Below, piece by piece: positions 56,735-64,000 of a stretch of 64,000 nucleotides of DNA. Made by a program: the position numbers and the translations under genes. Position 1 is the stretch's first letter. Each line of letters starts with the position of its first letter. The DNA comes from Mesostigma viride. Lineage: Eukaryota > Streptophyta > Mesostigmatophyceae > Mesostigmatales > Mesostigmataceae. The notes beneath the pieces are model-generated. The model was given only the letters and a program-made list of their open reading frames with translations, did not search any database and had not been told where the DNA came from. The stretch lies in assembly GCA_009746045.1 (NCBI GenBank), contig RPFO01000079.1, positions 3,160,828-3,224,827 of the forward strand, in the 5' to 3' direction.

Positions 56735-56855
56735 TCTGACACCCAGCGTCATTGGGCCTGACATCCAGCGTCATGTCAATGATGTCATGCCATGAGGGCC
56801 TGACACCCAACGTCAAGTCGTGTCACAGGGCCCTGACAGGCTGACACCCAGCGGC
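56735..56855. repeat. Interspersed CTGACACCCAGCGTCA-like repeats
   Basis: Four to five imperfect copies of CTGACACCCAGCGTCATG over 120 bases. Confidence 0.75.
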
Positions 56856-56905
56856 ATGACGTCTGCCCGTATAAGCACGCATACCAGCACAAACATTAGG
56901 TATTA

Positions 56906-57204
56906 CCGTAGTGGCTCTTATATGTGTACGCTTAATTATCGTACGAGGGCTTTTAGCGATTCTTGTTACGCGTACGGGGTTTTGGGGATTTTTTCTTAGT
57001 GTACGTAGGTATATCGTAAGGGTATATCGTAGGTATATTTGGGAGGCAGTACCCTAGGGACAACATATGGATGCCCCTCATAAGTAAATCGTAGAAGCTA
57101 AGGGTGATATCTTGGGATGTACGAGGCCGGAAGGAGGTTTTTTTTCGGCCTGTACGGGGTCGATTCGTACATAATTAGGCGTACTGATATAAGAGCCACT
57201 ACGG
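56906..57204. mobile_element. MITE, 299 bp (copy 2)
   Basis: Same family as 50731-51033: ends CCGTAGTGGCTCTTATAT, inverted at 57187-57204, and shared interior words such as GTACGAGGCCGGAAGG. Left flank TA, right flank CA. Confidence 0.7.
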
Positions 57205-57624
57205 CAGTTATTACCTTCGGAGTTCGAGCCCATTCCACCCAATGAGAAATGCTGCCGTCCGCCACGAACATGAGGCCCCGGGTGGCCACCTATACCCGCC
57301 AATACCGAATATCCAGCTGGACGAGGGCACGAGGCCCCCGAGGCTATGGCCCATTGGCCTGACGTGACTGTAGACCAAAGCCACTAATTGCAACATTGTA
57401 ATTTGCCAGCATGCTCCTTAAGGCCTATGCCTGTGCAAAACAACGCTTGCCTGTGCGTGGAACTGTACTGCACAAGCCTTAATAGCAGGGGGGGCAGCTG
57501 GCTGGCGTTGGCAGGTCGCAGTTGGACGCACACAATTCGCTCGCCATGAATTTGTGACTCCTTCCAGCCCTTTCCGCGTAATTCCTCTCATCGCACGATT
57601 ACTTTTGTTACAAGCCAAGGAGGA

Positions 57625-60600
57625 ATGGCGAAGCTAGCGATGGCGGGTCTTTATCAAGCTATTCTGGTCGCGTCTCCTTCCGAGAAGCCTGCAAATGCGG
57701 ATAGTTGGCGTACGGTGAAATTGTTAGGTGCCGGAGGGATGGCGGGTGCGGTAGCTCGCACGTGCACGGCTCCTTTGGACAGAATCAAGCTGCTCTTCCA
57801 GGTTCAGCATTTGGGGCAAGGCGGGATGGGTTCTCAGAGCTATACAGGTGTCTGGCAAGCTGCATCGAAGATATTTCGGGAGGAAGGTGTCCGTGCCTAT
57901 TGGAAGGGAAATGGCACGAACATCATTCGCATTTTCCCGTACTCGGCTGGGCAGGTACGCCCTGCGCCTATGATCAGAACAGTGAAGTTGTGCTTCGTCT
58001 CCATATGCGTCGACGTAGCTGAAATAAGGTAGACTGCGCATAGATGCTAAAAAAGCCGCGTGGTTCATAATGCTAGACACATTGTGTTATCAGGTGCACA
58101 GCCTCATTTTTTGCGTGGGTGGATGTTCTAAAACAGCCCACAACTTCGGTAATGGCAAGCAATTTTTGACCGGCAATTCCATATGTTCCCGTTTCCAACT
58201 CTCCTCTCCTTTTTCTGCTTGTCGTTAAATCACAGCTATCCCGATGTTTCACAGATTTTCAGGGTGTAAATTTCTTGTCAGTGCTGTGGACTACTTGCGT
58301 GAAATTAGTCTGTAGCCTGTGTGTACCATGTTGTCAAGGTCCCATGCTCCTCTCATATGCACTTTCTATGTTTCTCTAAATATCATGGTAAAGTTACTTC
58401 ATGTTCTTGTTGTTGTTACCTTTGGCATCCTTACCATTACCATTGTTGCCATGATCACATTCCTTGTAACTTGGGAGGTGAACGCCGCTTCCTCTTGCTC
58501 TATTTAATGCTGAATGCCGACACAGTGGTAGGCGTTTGCGGTGACAGACGCTGGCTCGCGGCAACTCAAATGCAAAGTGTCGAACCGAAAGCGTCGAACT
58601 CAAATTGTTGGACCGCAAGTGCTGAACTCCAGCGTGAACCCAAAGTCGAACCCAACGCATTGAACCCAAAGCGTGCCCCCCCACTGTTTGGGCAAATACC
58701 CCCCATCCTTGGGTCTACACACCGACGCGTGCACCACCCCGGTCTTCGCGCCTGTTGACATCCACTGCAACATGTTTGGCTGCCCGGTTCACCCTGTGGC
58801 TGTGGCACGTTCTGTCATGCCCAACTTTTGGACACGCTTCCGCGCTTTCCTACACACATGATACTCCCACTATGTGCTCCTCCTAAGGTGGGGGTCCCAT
58901 GCCAGCCCCCCTGAAACCAAATCATGGCAAAAAATGCAGTGCTGGCCTGGGCGTACCCAAGAGATGATTTTGGCATGTAAGTAGGATGTGTGTGGGTCCA
59001 TCCTACCACATGTTGGGGGTGGTATACACAATTATACTACACCGGTGTTCAGCTAAAAATAGCAACAAAAAGAAGATACATTCTGCCTAGGACAATGCGG
59101 GCATATTGTTGCATGGTTCAACATATTCCCTCCTGCAGTTGCCCCAGTTCGCAAATTTCCCATCTAATGGGCACCGCAAAATGATGAGTATATCATCAGT
59201 AATTAGCTTTCCCCCCACAGACATACTTTTCAGGGCAGTAAAAAACAAAACAAATAAATGACACGTTATTTTGCCGTGGGGAGGGGGATAAAACACTCAC
59301 CACACATGGGAAAACAACATTTTGAGCTCGCTCTTGCTAGAAACGTGGAAGCTATAGCGTTGGGCAGTTGGCCACGTGATGGTACGCTAAGGAAGGCTCT
59401 AGTGATTATCTGAACACACAAAGGCTATCTATCCCATACAAGAGGCCGCAGATCATGCCCGATCGGACAGCGATGTGCAAGGAGGTGGCTGGGCATCTCA
59501 CGTGCCCTTGCCTTCCCTCGGCATGGCCAACTTGGGGGTTGCATGCACAACGGCAAGGCTGTTAGCTTTACATGCCTAGCCTGGCCATATAATCTCAAAC
59601 CTGTCCCAGGATCTGCAGTGTGAGCATCAAATCAAGTTTTCTTTGTCCACTTTTGCTCGAATGCACCCTGCCACAACCAGCCCGCTAGGGGCGCCCGCCC
59701 CGTGCACCACTTTTCCACGGTGCGGATTTTTCGGGGCCAAAAACTTCACGCCTGGACCGTTACCTTAATTGCACTTGTACCTCCCCACCCCACCTCCCTT
59801 GTGATTTGCTACGCCCATGTGCTTGCTAATGCTTGTGCGAGTGGCTGTTCTCCCTCGCTGTCACAGTCCCTTTTCGCCGCCCCCACGCCTTCCCAGCCCG
59901 CTGCAATAACTTGCCACCGATGGGGGTTACCTGGTTCCCTCGCACCTCTATCCAATGGTTACCTCTCGCTGTCCTATTCACGACCTCCTTACCTCTCGCT
60001 GTCCTATTTACGACCGCCTTACTTCTCGCTGTCCTATTCACGACCTCCTTACCTCTTGCTGTCCTATTCACGACCTCCTTACCTCTCGCTGTCCTATTCA
60101 CGACCTCCTCCCCTCTTGCTGTGCTATTCACGACCTCCTTACCTCTCGCTGTCCTACCCGCGACCTCCTCCCCTCTTGCTGTCCTATTCACGACCTCCTT
60201 ACCTCTTGCTGTCCTGTTCACGACCTCCTCCCCTCTTGCTGTCCTGTTTACGACCTCCTTACCTCTTCCTGTCCTATTCGAGAGAGTCCGAAGAAGCGGA
60301 GACTGAACTCTCCACTCCGCTTGCGGATGGCAGAACTAGGGCCCTCTAAGCGGACTCCGGCACCCGCCGGACAGGCTTCTGAACAAGCGGATTCAGGGCG
60401 CGCTAAGACGACAGCATAAGTGATGTTATATCATGTTTTCGATGCGAAAGAGGACAAAAGCAAAGTAAACAATGTAAACAAATAAAAGAAATCGAAAAAA
60501 TATCGAAAATGTCGGATCGAGCGACCGAACGCGCCGCGCTCAAGCCACGAATGGCGCCGCGCTCAAGTGGGAAACCTCTAAGCGGACCCCGGGTAGACTC

Positions 60601-63600
60601 TTCCCTTAAAGGGAAGTCCGCCAAGGACTCTTCGCCAGCGCCTGACGGAGTCCGCTTAAAAAGTGGTACGGCCCGCGACGGTTACGACGAAGCGGAGCGG
60701 AATGAGGACTTAACGCTTCTTCGAAATCTCCCGATTCACGACCGCCTTACTTCTCGCTGTCCTATTCACGACCTCCTTACCTCTTGCTGTCCTGTTCACG
60801 ACCTCCTTACCTCTTGCTGTCCTATTCACGACCTCCTTACCTCTTGCTGTCCTATTCACGACCTCCTTACCTCTTGCTGTCCTATTCACGACCTCCTTAC
60901 CTCTTGCTGTCCTATTCACGACCTCCTTACCTCTTGCTGTGCTATTCACGACCTCCTTACCTCTTGCTGTCCTATTCACGACCGCCTTACTTCTCGCTGT
61001 CCTATTCACGACCTCCTTACCTCTTGCTGTCCTATTCACGACCTCCTTACCTCTTGCTGTCCTATTCACGGCCTCCTTACCTCTTGCTGTCCAATTCACG
61101 GCCTCCTCGGTCCCAGTAGCCGCTTGATCACCCTCACCCCGCATGACGTAATCCCCACCCTGATGTCAAACGATCATCTCACTGCCGAATTCAAAGTCCC
61201 CCCCTGCGCGCTCTGGATCCTGGATGGCCTCACCGCCTTATCTTTTGCAGACAGAGCTTTTGATGTGCATCTGTCCTGTAACTAGCAGTTTGTGCCACTG
61301 CCGCACACGGCCACGCACCCTCCCTCGCTGTCACCCATCGTTGCCTACCTGTTTCCTACCTAAGTACTACCTAACAAGATTGCTTGCCCACCTGCCAAAA
61401 CACTGCCAACCCATGGACACCCCCGCCCAGGTCATGTCGCACAAGCAGTACCAATCTCATCCCGTTTGATCATACCAATCTAATTGCGTGTGATTATACC
61501 AATCTAATTGCGTTTGATTGTACCAATCTAATTGGGTGTGATTATACCAACCTACTTGCGTGTGATTATACCAATCTAATTGCGTGTGATTATACCAATC
61601 TAATTGGGTGTGATTATACCAATCTAATTGCGTTTGATTCTACCAATCTAATCGCGTCTGCTGATTGATGGTGACCGTGTCAATACGTTGAAATATGTGT
61701 CGCCTACCCCAAATGCATGCCCGCCCCCCCCCTATAACAGTTCATGTCGCACGAGCAGTACAAGTCACTTCTGGCCACCGACAACGGCACGCTGACCGTC
61801 GCCCGCCGCCTCATGGCCGGCGCGCTCGCGGGGATGACCGCCACGGCGCTGACGCATCCGCTGGATACCGTGCGGCTGCGGCTGGCGCTGCCAAACTCGG
61901 GCTATGTTGGGATGACCAACTGCGTGACGTCCATGGTGGCGCAGGTGAGGTCACGTTTTTGATCAAGTCAGACAACGATTGGGAGAACTCTGGGTAAAGG
62001 ATTCGGTGCGGTCAGCCCGTCACGTCCGCGTTCGCGCAGAGTGGGGCACGGTGGTAGTATCTTGACTCAAGTGGTGGGTGCCGGCGAGGCGTGATTGTAC
62101 TATGTTGAATAAGAGGTCAATGTACGGCACGTGTGTACGTGTGAGGCCACTGCATGCCTTATATATGTGGGTGAGTAATATATTTGTGTGGGTGAGTCAG
62201 CTCTTCGCATGCATTATGTATGTGTGGGTGAGTCAGCTCGTTGCGTACCACAATGTGGCCATGTGCCATGTGGGTGCGTCTTCATGTTTTTTTGTGCAGC
62301 GGCTCCGCCACGTTTTGGTCGCGCAACTGAGCCCCCGCGCTGGGCCTTGAAATGTTTGTGGAATGTTTCAAGGCCATCCCTGGTATGAATGAGCCATCCC
62401 ACGTATATGCTGGATGGTCATGGGGTGACCAGCATCCATGCCCCATGTGAGGCACTCCGATGCCATGTTGGTGACGAGGATAAAGGAGCCGGGTGAGCAC
62501 TCGCGGTTGATTGTGCGGGTGGGAAGCCAGATTGCCCAGTGCGGATGAGCTACATGTGTTACAGTCCGGTTACGAAACATTCCCGCGTTTCCCCGTGCCT
62601 GGATTGTCCGATGGCCATCGATGCTACCCTGCGAGCAACTTCATCGTGATGCCGCAATGCAGCGGCCTCTTGTCGCGATCCTGGTGTAGAGTCACAAAAT
62701 GGTATGAAATCAAACGTGTCACCCGTGCCCTCACTGGCCTAACCCTCCCCAACCCCAACCCTTTCATACAATCGCAGGAGGGCGCGGTCTCCACCGAATT
62801 ACTTGCTTGCTTACTTACACATGCACCAACCCACACACCCCATATATATCTTTTATTGTATATTATATATTGTGTATTTTTTTCAACCACAGGAGGGCGT
62901 CGTCTCCCTCTTCAAGGGCCTGTTCCCCACCCTGATCGGCATTGCCCCCTACGCGGCGCTCAACTTTGCGTCGTACGACCTGCTCAAGCAAACGCTGTAT
63001 CGCACGGGCAGCGAGGGGGGTACAACCGCGCAACCCCTGCTCAAGGAGAATCCCTTCAACAACCTGGTGCTGGGGGCCGTGGCAGGCACCCTGGCCACTA
63101 CGGTGTGCTACCCTCTGGACACCGTCCGACGGCGCATGCAGGCAAGTCTTGGGGAAGCGTATAATGATTCATTTTTTTACATCACGACTGACACACATGC
63201 CAATCAGGCATATGTAAATGCGTGTTGTCAGGCAGGCGACACATCCACACTACAATGTACATAGATGAGGGCATCACCCCACGCACGTGGCGGGCAGCTT
63301 TTCATCTTGCCGCATGCGCTGGACCGTCTTCCCATTCGCCCTTACAGTATATGCAAGTATGCATTCTGGCAGAGTGAAACAAAAAATGCAATGGCTGGCA
63401 TCCCCACAGATTAAACCATTTGTTTATTGGCTATCCTATATATGCGAAGAATTTTCTCCTAGCATTGTCTGATGTGTCTCTGTTAAGGCATCACGATTGG
63501 ATGGTGCAAAATTATGTGCCTACGCCACTCGTGCGGATTTTTCGACATGGTGTCGCAGATGAAGGGGGTCCACTACACCAGCATGGCCAACGCTCTGGTC

Positions 63601-63626
63601 TCCATACACCAAAAGGAAGGGATCAG
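57625..63626 (+). CDS. Mitochondrial carrier family protein (TAAC/PAPST-like), 3' end outside window
   Basis: Exons: 57625-57954, 61741-61944, 62893-63141, 63559-63626; 283 residues and two bases so far, against ~330 usual, so one or more exons follow. Three carrier repeats are visible. The first has GGMAGAVARTCTAPLDRIKLL and YWKGNGTNIIRIFPYSAGQ. The second has GALAGMTATALTHPLDTVRLR and LFKGLFPTLIGIAPYAALNF. The third opens with AVAGTLATTVCYPLDTVRRRM then MKGVHYTSMANAL. The PxD-x-[RK] signature appears three times. Closest family in memory is the plastid/thylakoid ADP/ATP (or PAPS) carrier; a mitochondrial nucleotide carrier is also possible. It exchanges nucleotides across an organelle inner membrane. 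The start has a purine-rich context (GGAGGAATGGCG). Intron 3 is GC-AG (CAG|GCAAGT). Intron 1 is 3.8 kb of minisatellites. Confidence 0.85.
58900..59345. mobile_element. Diverged relative of the TTAA transposon's left-end region
   Basis: Blocks found in the same order as 2240-2600: TGTTGGGGGT, ACACCGGTG.., AGCTAAAAATAG, ACAAATAAAT, and TTTTGAGCTCGCTCTTGC against TTTGAGCTCAATCTGAC. Similarity is patchy and the ends are not seen. It lies in carrier intron 1. Confidence 0.4.
59945..60285. repeat. 30-bp minisatellite, array 1
   Basis: Unit CTGTCCTATTCACGACCTCC plus TTACCTCTTG with variants, ~11 copies, in carrier intron 1. As 30 is a multiple of three, all frames stay open; the repetitive open frames are not genes. 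Confidence 0.95.
60725..61110. repeat. 30-bp minisatellite, array 2
   Basis: Same unit as array 1, ~13 copies, separated from it by ~440 bases of unrelated sequence. Both arrays contain the rarer CGACCGCCTTACTTCTCGCT variant. Confidence 0.95.
61430..61462 (+). repeat. Partial duplicate of carrier exon 2 start
   Basis: CCCAG then GTCATGTCGCACAAGCAGTAC copies the acceptor and first ~25 bases of exon 2 (61741: TTCATGTCGCACGAGCAGTAC). It continues straight into the 24-base minisatellite. Confidence 0.8.
61451..61662. repeat. 24-bp minisatellite, ~9 copies
   Basis: Unit TACCAATCTAATTGCGTGTG plus ATTA. The first unit overlaps the copied exon 2 segment (AGTACCAATCTCAT). Confidence 0.95.
62773..62797 (+). 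repeat. Partial duplicate of carrier exon 3 start
   Basis: CGCAGGAGGGCGCGGTCTCC resembles the acceptor and first bases of exon 3 (62889: CACAGGAGGGCGTCGTCTCC). It diverges after ~17 bases. Confidence 0.6.
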
Positions 63627-63807
63627 GTGAGGGGCAACCGGACAACTCTATCAGTGTCTACCAGTGGAACGTGCCCCACAGTTTTCCCTTGACGCACATC
63701 CTGTCGAGGCTCATATGTACTACATTATTCCCCTGCTCAGTGCCCCCTCTCCGCTACCCCCCCCCTCTCCCCTTCAGGTAGTATGCTGCAAGATGCCGAC
63801 AGTGTTT

Positions 63808-63933
63808 CTGCAGCATTATACTACTACATAGAATACTGTAGCTACTAGCATTGATATGGTACTAAATACTCTGCAGCATTATACTACTACATAGAATACT
63901 GTAGCTACTAGTATTGATATGGTACTAAATACT
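63808..63933. repeat. 63-bp tandem duplication
   Basis: Two near-identical copies beginning CTGCAGCATTATACTACTAC at 63808 and 63871, one base different, in the carrier's fourth intron. Confidence 0.9.
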
Positions 63934-64000
63934 CTGCCACTATAGTTCTGCAATATTACTGCCAGCACATGTTTTGTCAATGACCAGCACCGCATGCCCA

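Larger units (their letters stand above)
56108..57624. promoter_or_regulatory. Shared upstream region of two divergent genes
   Basis: 1.5 kb between the start codons of the dehydrogenase (leftward) and the carrier (rightward). It contains one MITE (56906-57204) and TGACACCCAGCGTCA-like repeats near 56735-56855. No clear TATA box was identified for either gene. Confidence 0.5.

Noticed and set aside
59826-61285. Open frames up to 258 residues with 10-residue repeats
   Set aside because: Product of a 30-base minisatellite, open in several frames on both strands, inside carrier intron 1.

Overview
The window looks like nuclear DNA of a green alga, most probably of the Chlamydomonadales. The reasons are two long copies of a Chlamys-type Penelope-like element (N-terminal GIY-YIG endonuclease, CxC linker, C-terminal reverse transcriptase), a PAT/Kangaroo-type tyrosine-recombinase retroelement with split direct repeats, and intron-rich host genes with short exons and introns full of minisatellites. 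This is inference from element types and gene structure; no marker gene fixes the species.

Layout. 1-2141: old Penelope 3' fragments, palindromes and CCCACC-rich filler. 2146-15887: one nested block. A DNA transposon with 9-bp inverted ends and TTAA flanks, coding on the minus strand for a Mutator/Kolobok-like transposase with a PHD finger, was hit by a PAT/Kangaroo element (2618-8008) and by a Penelope-like element (9406-14254). The latter carries a 295-bp LINE tail in its own coding region. 15892-19480: pieces of LINEs, two of them ORF1-only. 19600-22061: nothing recognised. 22062-26725 (minus): a complete four-exon gene for a 447-residue DUF3598-like protein. 27880-32875 (plus): six 3' exons of a CCHC zinc-knuckle gene. 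33335-37837: second Penelope-like copy. 38077-47440: a dense graveyard of LINE ends, ORF1-only LINEs, a 5'-truncated LINE with reverse transcriptase, and two TTAA-flanked non-autonomous DNA elements. 48184-56107 (minus): a complete nine-exon cinnamyl-alcohol-dehydrogenase-type gene. 57625-63626 and on past the window (plus): a mitochondrial-carrier-family gene of the thylakoid ADP/ATP carrier/PAPST type.

The four host genes are unrelated in function; their exon models rest on matching reading phase, GT-AG (twice GC-AG) borders and family similarity. Two themes recur. First, several exons have short decayed copies of their own splice border in the neighbouring intron, and two of these copies run straight into minisatellites. 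Second, different LINE-type elements end in the same small hairpin followed by a TTAA or TTA tail, and the Penelope-like family has left 25-30 nt insertions made only of its 3' terminus.
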